A stretch of DNA of 64,000 bases, from the NCBI RefSeq assembly GCF_032925565.1, contig NZ_CP136708.1, positions 3,596,001-3,660,000 of the forward strand. The letters are read 5' to 3'. Shown one piece after another: positions 17,522 through 26,864 of the stretch. The stretch comes from Alteromonas sp. CI.11.F.A3. Lineage in GTDB: Bacteria; Pseudomonadota; Gammaproteobacteria; Enterobacterales; Alteromonadaceae. The notes beneath the pieces are model-generated. The model was given only the letters and a program-made list of their open reading frames with translations, made no database searches and was not told the origin of the DNA. The first letter of the stretch is position 1; each line of letters opens with the position of its first letter. Position numbers and translations under genes: made by a program.

Positions 17522-18915
17522 ACTGCTCGTGCTGTTTTAACCACATTGTTACTAGTAGTATGATTCAAACCGTACTTTTTATAAAGCTTTGCAGCAGCAG
17601 ATACTAAAGATTTTGCTTCTGCAATCTTAATGTCTTCAGGAACTTTCTGTCCATCTGTTACATAACTGACAGGTAACTGGTACTCCACCGCAGCGCTAAG
17701 CACTTCGCCTAGAGAGTAGCACTCATCAAGCTTTGTAAAGATACAACCGCTAAGTTCCACCCCTTCGTACGCATCTATAATACGTTGCAACGCAGCATAT
17801 TGGGTATTCGCTTGCGCTACTAGGTATTTTTTTACTGGCTGCATTTGGCCGTTATCAAATTGATTTATCTGTTTAATTAATCGACTATCTCGCTGACTAA
17901 AGCCTGCCGTATCAATTAACACTAGTCTCTTATGGCGTAATTGAAACAATAAATCTGATAATTCTTCACTACTTTGCGCTTTACGCACCGTGCAACCAAT
18001 AATTTTTCCATATGTGGCTAATTGCTCAAACGCTGCAATACGGTAGGTATCTATCGTAATCATGGCAACGGAGTCAGCACCGTATTTCTGTGCATAGCGG
18101 GCAGCCAATTTCGCTACTGTGGTAGTTTTACCTGTTCCGGTAGGACCCACTAACGCTACTGCGCCCTTTTGCGTAAGTATATCGTTACCTGTCACATTAA
18201 TGCGATTAGCCAATAGGTTTAGAAGATACACCCAGGCGTCACGTTCGTTGTAATGCGACGGCGTATAACTAATCAGTTGCTCTGCCAGTGATTGGCTTAA
18301 CCCCATATCGGTTAAACGCTGAATTAAGTAATGGTGTACAGGCTGCTGACGACGACTTTTTGCTTCCATCAAATCGGCAACTTGGTATTGAAGTACATTT
18401 CGTAGTGACGCCAATTCCTCTTTAATCTGCGATAACTCGTCAGATTTAGCAGCACTACTATTATCAAGGCTTTCATTTAGGCTAGACGCCTGATGGCTTG
18501 GGAATTCTGAGGTGTGCTGGCTTGCTTCTACATCGTCGATAAAGGCTTCTGAAAAGTCTAAGTGCGAAGCAATTTGATTAGCATGCTGAGCATTGGCACT
18601 GGGGGCTGGCGCTGAAGTTGGGCTTTGAATACTGCCACCATGTTGTTTTTCCAACAGTGCTTTTAAGCTGTCTGGACCATCATCACCGATGATTTCACTA
18701 AGACTAGGAACCGCTGCTTTCGCTTGTCCTTGTGCACTAGGTGCAGGCTTTTTAATCGACAGTTTAGCTTCTGGCTCTTTATCGTAAGCGGCTACCAGTT
18801 CGATACCGTCAGCAAGCTTTCGGTTTGACATGATAACGGCATCACTGCCTAATTCCGCTTTAACTTGGCTTAAAGCTTCTCGCATATCTTTGCCAAAGAA
18901 ACGTCTGATTTTCAT
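17518..18915 (-). CDS. flhF: flagellar pole-selecting GTPase FlhF
   Basis: A 465-residue SRP-type GTPase that sets the polar site of flagellar assembly. The N-terminal basic segment (MKIRRFFGKDMREALSQVK), a low-complexity Ser/Ala/Gln-rich middle (about 60-170), and the NG domain with P-loop GPTGTGKTTT, TIDTYRIAAFEQL, DTAGFSQRD and FTKLDECYSLG are clear. I use the ATG at 18915, preceded by GGAGAG; a GTG 18 bases upstream lies ahead of that ribosome site. It follows flhA by 29 bp. Confidence 0.95.
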   Translation of the reverse strand: MKIRRFFGKDMREALSQVKAELGSDAVIMSNRKLADGIELVAAYDKEPEAKLSIKKPAPSAQGQAKAAVPSLSEIIGDDGPDSLKALLEKQHGGSIQSPTSAPAPSANAQHANQIASHLDFSEAFIDDVEASQHTSEFPSHQASSLNESLDNSSAAKSDELSQIKEELASLRNVLQYQVADLMEAKSRRQQPVHHYLIQRLTDMGLSQSLAEQLISYTPSHYNERDAWVYLLNLLANRINVTGNDILTQKGAVALVGPTGTGKTTTVAKLAARYAQKYGADSVAMITIDTYRIAAFEQLATYGKIIGCTVRKAQSSEELSDLLFQLRHKRLVLIDTAGFSQRDSRLIKQINQFDNGQMQPVKKYLVAQANTQYAALQRIIDAYEGVELSGCIFTKLDECYSLGEVLSAAVEYQLPVSYVTDGQKVPEDIKIAEAKSLVSAAAKLYKKYGLNHTTSNNVVKTARAV

Positions 18916-18944
18916 TGAAAACTCTCCAATCACCCAGTGTCAGA

Positions 18945-21044
18945 TTATTGACCGACCGAACTGACTATTTTTATCTGCTTATCGTCGGGTACTTCCTGAT
19001 AGGAAAGTACATGTAAACCCGCGACCGAATACTTTAAGAAGCGAGATAGTACGGGGCGCAACATACCGGAAGTGAGAAGTACCGCAGGCTCACCTTCTAA
19101 TTCTTGTTGCTGACTAGCTTGCTGCAATGATTTTTGCAGCTTATCGGCCAGTCCTGGTTCAATACCAGCGCCATCTTCGCCACCTGCTTGTAATGACTGG
19201 TGCAACATCTGTTCCAACTCTGGCGCCAAGGTTATGACGGGTATCTCTTTAGCCCCTTGGGTAATTTCTTGAGTGATGAGACGTTTAAGCGCAATACGTA
19301 CCGCAGACACCAGTACATCTGGGTCTTGGCTACGTGGGCCATACTCACTCAAGGTTTGTACAATAGTACGCATGTCGCGAATAGGCACCCCTTCAAATAA
19401 CAAGGTTTGCAGCACTTTAACGATGGTGCTTAGCGGCAGAATATCAGGCACTAATCCTTCAACTAATTTAGGATGCTGCTTAGCTAGCATGTCTAATAGC
19501 TGCTGAGCTTCTTCATGCCCAAGTAGTTGGTAGGCGTTGTTTGTCAGCAATTGACTTAAGTGAGTAGCAACCACAGTAGCTGCATCAACCACGGTATAAC
19601 CTAGGGTTTGCGCGTGCTCACGCTTATTCGGTTTGATCCATACCGCGTCTAAGCCAAAGGCAGGGTCTTTGGTAGCACGGCCTTCCAATTTTCCAAATAC
19701 TTGACCCGGATTAATCGCAAGTTCTTCATCATGACTTATCTGTGCATCACCAATGGTTACGCCCAACATGGCAATAGTATAAAGGTTAGGCTCTAAATCT
19801 AGATTATCGCGAATGTGTACGGGGGGAATAAGAAAGCCCAGTTCTTGAGACAGCTTCTTACGCACTCCTTTAATACGAGTGAGCAGTTCTCCGCCCTGGG
19901 ACTTATCTACCAAGGGTATTAATCTATACCCTACTTCTAAGCCTATGGTGTCTACATGCTGTACATCGTCCCATCCAAGCTCTTTTATTTCAGGCGCTAC
20001 CGTGTCATCTTTCACTATATTCGCTGGGGTTTTAGGCTTTTCTGCTTCGCGTTTAGCGGCAACACCCTGCCAGTAAGCGTAACCGGCTATAAGCACTGAA
20101 AAACCAATAAAGGCCAAATGAGGCATGCCGGGAATTATCCCCATTACGAACAGCACACCAGAAGCAATATAAAGGGCTTGGCTATTACCCAATTGACTAC
20201 GAATTTCTTTACCCATTTCTTGGGTTTCGTTTTCTCGGGTAACAATAATTGCGGTAGCAACAGACAGTAACAGCGATGGAATTTGTGCCACTAAACCGTC
20301 ACCAATGGTTAATATGGTGTACACCTCAATAGCATTTCCAAAGCTTAGCCCGTGTTGAATCATGCCGATAAAAAGGCCGCCCACAATATTAATCAGCATG
20401 ATGAATAGGCCCGCGACCGCATCACCTTTCACAAATTTTGACGCACCGTCCATCGAACCGTAGAAATCTGCTTCGGCGGTTATTTCTTCACGGCGAGCAC
20501 GCGCCTGATCTTGGTCGATATAGCCCGCATTCAAGTCGGCATCAATCGCCATTTGCTTACCTGGCATAGCATCAAGCGTAAAGCGTGCACTTACTTCTGA
20601 AATACGCCCTGCACCGGCGGTGACCACTTTAAAGTTGATAATGAGCAAGATAGCAAAGACCACCACACCCACCGCATAGTTACCGCCAATGACCACAGCA
20701 CCAAAGGCTTCGATAACCTTACCCGCAGCATCGCCCCCTTCATGCCCGTACAGTAATACCACACGGGTAGAGGCCACATTTAGGGCTAATCGCAGTACAG
20801 TAGCAATCAATAATACGAGGGGGAAAATACCGAAATCAACCGGCTTTTGGGTGAGTACTGCCACCAAAATAATGACTAAAGACAGCGCAATATTAAAGCT
20901 GAACAATACGTCGAGTAGGAATGGCGGCATGGGAAGAATAACCATGCCCATAATGGCAAGAAGAACAATGGGAGCGCCTAAGCCACTGGTAATGTTCTGC
21001 AGCTGACTTTTATCGAATCGCTGAAGGTAACCGGATAACTGCAT
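18945..21044 (-). CDS. flhA: flagellar export gate protein FlhA
   Basis: A 699-residue inner-membrane protein of the type III export gate. About eight membrane helices fill residues 25-320, including the FHIPEP-type loop (RISEVSARFTLDAMPGKQMAID). The soluble C-terminal domain (after about residue 360) forms the substrate and chaperone docking ring. It is first in the flhA-flhF-flhG-fliA-che run, with a sigma-54-like site 57 bp upstream. Confidence 0.97.
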   Translation of the reverse strand: MQLSGYLQRFDKSQLQNITSGLGAPIVLLAIMGMVILPMPPFLLDVLFSFNIALSLVIILVAVLTQKPVDFGIFPLVLLIATVLRLALNVASTRVVLLYGHEGGDAAGKVIEAFGAVVIGGNYAVGVVVFAILLIINFKVVTAGAGRISEVSARFTLDAMPGKQMAIDADLNAGYIDQDQARARREEITAEADFYGSMDGASKFVKGDAVAGLFIMLINIVGGLFIGMIQHGLSFGNAIEVYTILTIGDGLVAQIPSLLLSVATAIIVTRENETQEMGKEIRSQLGNSQALYIASGVLFVMGIIPGMPHLAFIGFSVLIAGYAYWQGVAAKREAEKPKTPANIVKDDTVAPEIKELGWDDVQHVDTIGLEVGYRLIPLVDKSQGGELLTRIKGVRKKLSQELGFLIPPVHIRDNLDLEPNLYTIAMLGVTIGDAQISHDEELAINPGQVFGKLEGRATKDPAFGLDAVWIKPNKREHAQTLGYTVVDAATVVATHLSQLLTNNAYQLLGHEEAQQLLDMLAKQHPKLVEGLVPDILPLSTIVKVLQTLLFEGVPIRDMRTIVQTLSEYGPRSQDPDVLVSAVRIALKRLITQEITQGAKEIPVITLAPELEQMLHQSLQAGGEDGAGIEPGLADKLQKSLQQASQQQELEGEPAVLLTSGMLRPVLSRFLKYSVAGLHVLSYQEVPDDKQIKIVSSVGQ

Positions 21045-21100
21045 TGCAGGGAGTCTCTCTATCGGAAAATTGACGCTTAACGCTATCTTTCAATGAGTAT

Positions 21101-21116
21101 TACAACTACCGTGCCA
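21101..21116 (-). promoter_or_regulatory. candidate sigma-54 promoter of flhA
   Basis: On the minus strand TGGCACGGTAGTTGTA: a perfect -24 element (TGGCACG), correct spacing, and -12 TTGTA instead of TTGCA. It lies 57 bp upstream of flhA. The -12 mismatch lowers certainty, but RpoN control of flhA is usual in polarly flagellated gammaproteobacteria. Confidence 0.6.
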
Positions 21117-21231
21117 GCTTTATACAAAACCGATTAAACATAAGTGGGAGGGCTGCAATTCTCAGCACTACAATAAAGATTGTCTCGTTATAAGCCTTTG
21201 CTCAAGCTCCGATTCAGACACATATTTGAGG

Positions 21232-21276
21232 GCTGCTCTCTGCTTGAGTTAGGCTCTAATTCAAGCAGAGAGCAGC
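21232..21276. repeat. perfect 16-bp inverted repeat right after flhB
   Basis: GCTGCTCTCTGCTTGA and its exact complement flank a 13-base loop, starting three bases after the flhB stop. No T-run follows on either strand. It may be a stabilising 3' hairpin, an RNA processing site or a Rho-assisted terminator separating flhB from the flhA promoter. Confidence 0.85.
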
Positions 21277-21279
21277 GCG

Positions 21280-22410
21280 CTAGCGGCGCAGCTCTGGTGG
21301 TATGGGTAAGTCACGTTTAAGCGGCTTGGGACGTTTTCCTTTGCCTGCCCTGTGTGCTTTCAATTGATAAACGTGAGCTAATACTTGTGCTACTGCCATA
21401 AACAAGGCGTTAGGGACTTCACCGTCAATTTCAGTCGAGTAGTAAACGGCGCGGGCTAGCATGGGTGATGGAATAAGCGGCACATCGTTGGCGGTGGCTA
21501 TTTTACGAATATGCATGGCTAATTCATCGGTGCCTTTTGCCACAACTACAGGGGCGCGGTTACCACTGTCATCATACTTTATAGCGACAGAATAATGGGT
21601 TGGGTTGGTCACCACCACATCAGCCTGAGGGACTTCTTGCATCATCCGCTTTGTGGCAGCTTGATACTGCAAGCGACGAATGCGCCCTTTTACTAAAGGA
21701 TCACCTTCAGAGTTTTTACGCTCGTCTTTCACCTCTTGTTTAGTCATCTTTATTTCTTTGTTGTGCTTATACATTTGATAAGGCACATCAATAAGCGCAA
21801 TAGGTATCATGCCGCAAACCAACATGATAAAAGCCCATTTCAGCATATCTAACGCGTGAAAAATATTGCCCGGGTAAAGCTCTAAATCCAGATGCAGTGC
21901 TTCGTCTTCAAAAAACAGCAATGCACCTAACGCCATCCCAACGATGACAACCACTTTGGCGATAGATTTGATTAACTCAACCAAGCCATTCATACCAAAC
22001 ATGCGCTTAAACCCACTAAGCGGGCTCATTTTAGAGCCTTTAAATTTGGCACCTTCCCAAGTGAAGTTGTAGCCGCCTAACGCAATAGAGCCGTATATTC
22101 CGGCTAGCATGGCCACCGTCATATACAGTAGAACCGGTACACTTACCGTAGAAATGGCTTCGCCCCATGCACCAAACATATGCGTGGTATCGTAAGTTTC
22201 ATCTCGTGATAAAACGAACATGCGCTGAGTAAGCTTAAATACCGATTCGGCAATCCAGCCCCCAACGAACAAAAACATAAAAGCGCTGACCACCAACACT
22301 AAGGTTGTCGATAATTCGCGAGATCGGGCTATCTGCCCTTTTTTTCGGGTGTCTTCGAGTTTTTTCCCCGTGGGGTCTTCTGTTTTTTCGCTAGAATCTG
22401 AATCAGCCAT
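21280..22410 (-). CDS. flhB: flagellar export switch protein FlhB
   Basis: A 376-residue inner-membrane export protein. Four membrane helices lie within about residues 35-210, followed by a cytosolic domain with the autocleavage motif NPTH at residues 269-272, which cuts itself to switch export from hook to filament substrates after FliK measures the hook. The N-terminal EKTEDPTGKKLEDTRKKGQ is typical. It follows fliR by 18 bp. A long perfect hairpin lies just past its stop. Confidence 0.97.
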   Translation of the reverse strand: MADSDSSEKTEDPTGKKLEDTRKKGQIARSRELSTTLVLVVSAFMFLFVGGWIAESVFKLTQRMFVLSRDETYDTTHMFGAWGEAISTVSVPVLLYMTVAMLAGIYGSIALGGYNFTWEGAKFKGSKMSPLSGFKRMFGMNGLVELIKSIAKVVVIVGMALGALLFFEDEALHLDLELYPGNIFHALDMLKWAFIMLVCGMIPIALIDVPYQMYKHNKEIKMTKQEVKDERKNSEGDPLVKGRIRRLQYQAATKRMMQEVPQADVVVTNPTHYSVAIKYDDSGNRAPVVVAKGTDELAMHIRKIATANDVPLIPSPMLARAVYYSTEIDGEVPNALFMAVAQVLAHVYQLKAHRAGKGKRPKPLKRDLPIPPELRR

Positions 22411-22428
22411 GTATCACCTGACTTATCT

Positions 22429-23208
22429 TCATGGGCAAATCCTAAGAAGTTGACACATAAACTGCTCTGCTCGCAGCCACTGGGTTTCAAAATGCGCGGT
22501 AAAGTTATCTAGGGTTATCCAGATGATGAGCAAGCCCATCACCTGTGCAATAGAAAAGCCAATACTGAAAATATTAAGCTGAGGCGCCGCTTTGGTCATA
22601 ACGCCAAACGCTAAATTTACAATAAGCAGAGAAACAATGGGCGCCAACGATAGCGTAATAGCAGAGATAAACATCCAACCGCCCCAATGAGCGATTTCCC
22701 TAAACTGCTCCCCTGTCCACCATGCCTCCCCGATTGGGAACGCATGAAAGCTTAATACAATCATGTGGATCATAGCTAGATGCCCGTCTAACGTCCAAAA
22801 CAGCAAGGTAGCCAGAATTAAGTAAAACTGACCTACGGCCGGAACATTAATACCATTGACGGGGTCTACAATTGAAGCGAACCCTAAACCCGTTTGCATA
22901 GCAATAATTTGCCCTGCCAGCACAAAAGTATTTAGCACCATCATGGAAATAAACCCGATAGCTACGCCTATTAACAGCTGCTGAATACCAAGAATAAAGG
23001 TGCCTAGATTCACTAAATCATCAACAGGAGCAGGCGGCACTACTGGCATAATAATAAGGGTCAGCATAATGCCTAGCAGAGCACGAACTTGCGGGGGTAT
23101 AGATTGTGCACTTAAGCCAATCATTGCCACAAACAGGCCACTGATACGCATAAAAGGCAGCATTAAATCAGCAAGAAACTGATTGATGGTAGCCAATTCG
23201 ACAACCAT
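22429..23208 (-). CDS. fliR: flagellar export gate protein FliR
   Basis: A 259-residue integral membrane protein with about six hydrophobic segments; GLGFASIVDPVNGINVPAVGQFY is the conserved family segment. The ATG at 23208 is preferred over a TTG at 23220, which lies inside the end of fliQ; one base separates it from the fliQ stop. It assembles with FliP and FliQ into the export channel. Confidence 0.95.
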   Translation of the reverse strand: MVVELATINQFLADLMLPFMRISGLFVAMIGLSAQSIPPQVRALLGIMLTLIIMPVVPPAPVDDLVNLGTFILGIQQLLIGVAIGFISMMVLNTFVLAGQIIAMQTGLGFASIVDPVNGINVPAVGQFYLILATLLFWTLDGHLAMIHMIVLSFHAFPIGEAWWTGEQFREIAHWGGWMFISAITLSLAPIVSLLIVNLAFGVMTKAAPQLNIFSIGFSIAQVMGLLIIWITLDNFTAHFETQWLRAEQFMCQLLRICP

Positions 23209-23209
23209 G

Positions 23210-23479
23210 TTAACCGACAACCTGAGGAATCATTTCTACCATGTGGAAAGTGAAATCCATTAACTTTTGCACCAACCAGTTGCCTCCCCAACTAAGGGCT
23301 AACAAGGTAACAAGTAATCGCGGCAAGAAACTCATGGTCTGTTCATTAATTGAGGTTGCAGCCTGAAACACAGCAACCACCAGCCCGACTATAAGGCTTG
23401 GAACAATAACCGCAGACACCAGAACGATAACCATAAACATGGCTTCGCGGAGTATTTCAACAAAGACTTCTGGTGACAT
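23210..23479 (-). CDS. fliQ: flagellar export gate protein FliQ
   Basis: Starting at the ATG at 23479 (MSPEVFVEILREAMF) gives 89 residues, the standard FliQ length with two membrane helices (about 12-38 and 50-75). A longer reading from 23539 would only add a tail overlapping fliP. It is located between fliP (8-bp gap) and fliR. Confidence 0.95.
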   Translation of the reverse strand: MSPEVFVEILREAMFMVIVLVSAVIVPSLIVGLVVAVFQAATSINEQTMSFLPRLLVTLLALSWGGNWLVQKLMDFTFHMVEMIPQVVG

Positions 23480-23487
23480 AAGCCCTC

Positions 23488-24246
23488 CTACACACCCATA
23501 CCGAAACTGGTAGCCAGTGTGCCAAATATGAGATTCCAACCATCAACTAACACAAATAACATGAGCTTAAATGGCAAAGAAACAATCATGGGTGACAGCA
23601 TCATCATACCCATAGCCATCAATATTGACGCCACAACAAGGTCGATAATAAGAAAGGGAATAAACAGCATAAACCCAATTTGAAATGCAGTTTTAAGCTC
23701 GCTGGTGACAAAGGCAGGAATGAGAATCGTCATTGGCACTTCTTCCGTGTCAGCATACTTTCCTTCATCGCCAGCAATCCGCACAAAGGTTTCTAAGTCT
23801 TTCACCCGAGTTTGCGACAGCATAAAGGCACGCATTGGGCCTTTAGCTTGCTCGATGGCATCCAAACTTGTCATTTGCTCTGACAAATACGGCTGCAAGG
23901 CGCGCTCGTTAATTTCTTCAAACACCGGCGCCATAATAAACATAGAGAGAAACAAACTTACCCCAACCAAAATTTGGTTAGAAGGAGATTGCTGCAAACC
24001 AATCGCTTGGCGCAAAATCGATAACACCACGATGATACGGGTGAACGAAGTCATCATCATGATGAATGCAGGAATAAGACTGAGCGCTGTCATAATAAAC
24101 AGCGCTTGTAACGTCATGGTGTAATCTTGCGAGCCGTCGTCGTTAGTCACCACAGTTACTGCTGAAATACCTTGTTGGGCCAATGCAGGCTCAGCAATCA
24201 CCCAAGAAGCTAACACTACAAAAAATGCGGTCCAAAACTTACGCAT
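23488..24246 (-). CDS. fliP: flagellar export gate protein FliP
   Basis: A 252-residue protein with a cleavable signal peptide ([24 protein letters not shown]) and four membrane segments. Family signatures are [20 protein letters not shown] and the C-terminal [22 protein letters not shown]. It forms the core of the export gate with FliQ and FliR. Its start overlaps the fliO stop by eight bases. Confidence 0.97.
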   Translation of the reverse strand: MRKFWTAFFVVLASWVIAEPALAQQGISAVTVVTNDDGSQDYTMTLQALFIMTALSLIPAFIMMMTSFTRIIVVLSILRQAIGLQQSPSNQILVGVSLFLSMFIMAPVFEEINERALQPYLSEQMTSLDAIEQAKGPMRAFMLSQTRVKDLETFVRIAGDEGKYADTEEVPMTILIPAFVTSELKTAFQIGFMLFIPFLIIDLVVASILMAMGMMMLSPMIVSLPFKLMLFVLVDGWNLIFGTLATSFGMGV

Positions 24247-24661
24247 CGTTTTTATCTTCCTTTATTGAGGGGTTCAGCTTTCCTGCCATGGCGGCAACCA
24301 GCTTTTGTTTAAATGCGTCACCGCTACCTTGCTGCCCATTTGCTACTGGCGTTTCTAAGTGCTTCTCAAGTTTACTTAAATGGGAAATATTATGGCTGGT
24401 CACGCCCACAAGGTGCTGTTCGTCGCCCACCTGAATAACCATAATTTTTTCTTTAGTGCCTGCCACCATACTGGCGACTACCTTCATTTGGCCACCACCC
24501 ATGGTACCGACATTAAATCGACGCATAAGGTAAGCAAGCGCAAAAATAATTCCAACCACTAAAAGAAGTGATAGAAAAATTGACACTACAGAGGTGGGGT
24601 TAGTGATTGATTGGGTAGATTGCGCATTCACTACTTGCGAAAATATAAGGGGCAGCATTGC
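24239..24661 (-). CDS. fliO: flagellar protein FliO
   Basis: A 140-residue single-pass membrane protein that helps to assemble the FliP ring. A short N-terminal signal-like helix ([13 protein letters not shown]) is followed by a membrane helix ([20 protein letters not shown]) and a cytosolic FliO domain with the GEQHLVGV-like segment ([19 protein letters not shown]). The ATG at 24661 has AGGGG seven bases upstream and lies after fliN ends; an earlier start would run into fliN. Confidence 0.9.
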   Translation of the reverse strand, partial: AMLPLIFSQVVNAQSTQSITNPTSVVSIFLSLLLVVGIIFALAYLMRRFNVGTMGGGQMKVVASMVAGTKEKIMVIQVGDEQHLVGVTSHNISHLSKLEKHLETPVANGQQGSGDAFKQKLVAAMAGKLNPSIKEDKNDA

Positions 24662-24686
24662 GCAACCCCTTGCTATGTAAGAAGAT

Positions 24687-25088
24687 TTATCGAAGCTTCT
24701 TGATTCTCTCGATTTGACTAATAACATCCGTTAACCGAATACCGAATTTATCGTTGACCACTACTACTTCACCATGAGCAATCAACGTGCCATTTACCAA
24801 TACATCTAATGGTTCACCAGCAACTCGGTCCAGCTCCACCACAGATCCCTGATTCAACTGTAGCAGATTTCGGATACTTATTTGACTACGCCCTACTTCC
24901 ATCGAGATAGTAACTGGAATATCCAAAATGGTATCCAGCTTCTTTTTCTCTTCTTGGGTTATGGGTGTGTCGTCGGTTAATTCGTCGAGTTCTGCAACCT
25001 GAACATCATCGTTTTCCTGATCGTCAGCTTCAGAATCGGCTTGCTCCGCCATGGCGGCAGCCCAATCGTCCATACCGTCTTCACTCAT
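24687..25088 (-). CDS. fliN: flagellar motor switch protein FliN
   Basis: A 133-residue C-ring protein. An acidic N-terminal stretch (about residues 1-45) precedes the conserved SpoA domain (LDIPVTISMEVGRSQISIRNLLQLNQGSVVEL; GTLIAHGEVVVVNDKFGIRLTD). It pairs with FliM in the switch complex and is 17 bp downstream of fliM. Confidence 0.97.
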   Translation of the reverse strand: MSEDGMDDWAAAMAEQADSEADDQENDDVQVAELDELTDDTPITQEEKKKLDTILDIPVTISMEVGRSQISIRNLLQLNQGSVVELDRVAGEPLDVLVNGTLIAHGEVVVVNDKFGIRLTDVISQIERIKKLR

Positions 25089-25105
25089 GGGATATTCCCC
25101 TCACC

Positions 25106-26164
25106 TTACAGGTCTTCTTCGAGTACTTGCAGCTCGGCATCATTATCTATAATGCGCCCGCCGCGGGTTAATAATTGTAGCTCAGACTTCACAGAAGTCG
25201 GTCTTGCAATCTTTTCTACTATCTTCAGAGCTAAGTTATCGCGCGAACGACCTAGTTTAGCTCTGAACGTCGGTAAATCTTCAATTAGCACCGTAATGGT
25301 TTCTGGCATTTCCACAGGAATAATTTCACCTGGTTTAAATTCCATGACTTGGCGTAACGACACATCTACATCGAGCATGTGAGTAGTTAGTGCCACTTTT
25401 ACGTCCATGATTTCATCGCGAAGTGCTTTACTCCAACGTAAATCAGTGTCTTCTTTATCGCTTTGCACACCCGCATCTAGCAATTCGCGGATAGGCTCAA
25501 GCATTGAGTATGGAAGTGACACGTGGAAATCGCCACCACCACCATCAAGCTCTATATGAAACGAGCTTATCACCACTACTTCAGTGGGGCTCACAATGTT
25601 CGCCATCGCAGGGTTTACTTCTGAGTCTAAATACTCAAAAGACACGTCCATGACTGGCGCCCACGCTTCCTTGTAATCTTCAAAAATAATCTTGAGCAGC
25701 ATTTGAATAATACGCCGCTCTGTTGGCGTAAATTCGCGCCCTTCAATTTTTGCATGGTAGCGGCCATCACCCCCAAAGAAGTTATCTACCAGAATGAAAA
25801 CCAAACGGGCTTCCATGGTGATAAGGCCAGTACCTTTAAGTGGGCGAAACCGCACCATGTTCAAGCTAGTGGGTACAAACAAGGTATGAATGTATTCACC
25901 AAACTTAATCATTTGAATACCGTTAATTGACACTTCCGCAGAGCGGCGCATCATATTGAACAAACTCACCCGCATATGACGGGCAAAGCGTTCATTAACG
26001 ATTTCAAGTGTAGGCATACGCCCACGAACAATCCTATCCTGTGAGGAGAAGTCGTACTCTAGCGTAGAAGCATCGGAATCAGCATCGCTAACCTCGTCTT
26101 CTTCTACATCGTCTACCCCGTGTAGGAGGGCATCGATTTCATCTTGAGATAATAAATCACTCAC
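25106..26164 (-). CDS. fliM: flagellar motor switch protein FliM
   Basis: A 352-residue switch protein. The extreme N terminus carries the CheY-P binding motif (LLSQDEIDALLHG), followed by the CheC-like middle domain (about 50-230; the GGDGRYH segment sits here) and a C-terminal SpoA domain that joins FliN. It follows fliL by 13 bp. Confidence 0.97.
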   Translation of the reverse strand: MSDLLSQDEIDALLHGVDDVEEDEVSDADSDASTLEYDFSSQDRIVRGRMPTLEIVNERFARHMRVSLFNMMRRSAEVSINGIQMIKFGEYIHTLFVPTSLNMVRFRPLKGTGLITMEARLVFILVDNFFGGDGRYHAKIEGREFTPTERRIIQMLLKIIFEDYKEAWAPVMDVSFEYLDSEVNPAMANIVSPTEVVVISSFHIELDGGGGDFHVSLPYSMLEPIRELLDAGVQSDKEDTDLRWSKALRDEIMDVKVALTTHMLDVDVSLRQVMEFKPGEIIPVEMPETITVLIEDLPTFRAKLGRSRDNLALKIVEKIARPTSVKSELQLLTRGGRIIDNDAELQVLEEDL

Positions 26165-26177
26165 AGTTATCTACCTG

Positions 26178-26714
26178 TTATTGCATCACAAAACCAGTGA
26201 AGAGCACACGCTCAACCACATCACTTCCCGCGATGTCTTTAAGCACTTTTTGTACTTCAGTCACCGCTTGTTCACGCAGTTCAATTTTTCCTGCTTCAGT
26301 CACCAAATCATCGGCATTTGATGTACTAAAGACTTGCAGTAAAGTGCCTTCAATAAGCGGTATGTGGGTTTTAGCCAACTCTTCGTTGTCTGAGCCCCGC
26401 ACTAGAAGCTGCACTTTAATTTGTACTAATCGGTCTCGACCTGTGCCCGGAACGTTAAAAACGAAAGGGCGTGGCATAGCAACGTACAAGGCGGTACCTA
26501 CTTCAGCGCTTCCACCTGGAGCCGCTGCTTCAGTGGCTGCTTGCTCGTCGGTTTCGGCAAGTTGCTCTGCAGCAACAGGCTCATCACCACCAGCGAATAA
26601 AAGAAAATAGGCTGCTGCACCACCGCCAACTAACACCACGGCGATAATAATAATCAGCATCATTTTGCCTTTCTTTTTACCACCTTCTTCAATCTGTAAC
26701 TCTTCTTCAGCCAT
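26178..26714 (-). CDS. fliL: flagellar basal-body protein FliL
   Basis: From the ATG at 26714 a 178-residue protein: short cytosolic N terminus, one membrane helix (MLIIIIAVVLVGGGAAAYFLLF), then a periplasmic stomatin-like FliL domain ending in a conserved hydrophobic tail (VLFTGFVMQ). It associates with the stator around the motor. A TTG start at 26768 would add 18 residues but runs into a hairpin and lacks a ribosome site. Confidence 0.93.
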   Translation of the reverse strand: MAEEELQIEEGGKKKGKMMLIIIIAVVLVGGGAAAYFLLFAGGDEPVAAEQLAETDEQAATEAAAPGGSAEVGTALYVAMPRPFVFNVPGTGRDRLVQIKVQLLVRGSDNEELAKTHIPLIEGTLLQVFSTSNADDLVTEAGKIELREQAVTEVQKVLKDIAGSDVVERVLFTGFVMQ

Positions 26715-26752
26715 GTCTAATCCGTCAATATCCCACGAGGAACTCGTATTAT

Positions 26753-26785
26753 CAGGCTTACGACGCAAATGGCAACGTAAGCCTG
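26753..26785. repeat. perfect 10-bp inverted repeat upstream of fliL
   Basis: CAGGCTTACG (26753-26762) and CGTAAGCCTG (26776-26785) around a 13-base loop, 38 bp before the fliL start, in the 150-bp fliK-fliL spacer. No U-tract follows. It could be an mRNA processing or stability element. A weaker 8-bp pair (AGATAGCA 26809-26816 / TGCTATCT 26852-26859) sits next to it. Confidence 0.75.
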
Positions 26786-26864
26786 CATAAATTTGCAGTT
26801 CTTATAGCAGATAGCACAATTGTACATCAACCCTACTTAAGTCTTTGCCTTTGCTATCTACCTA

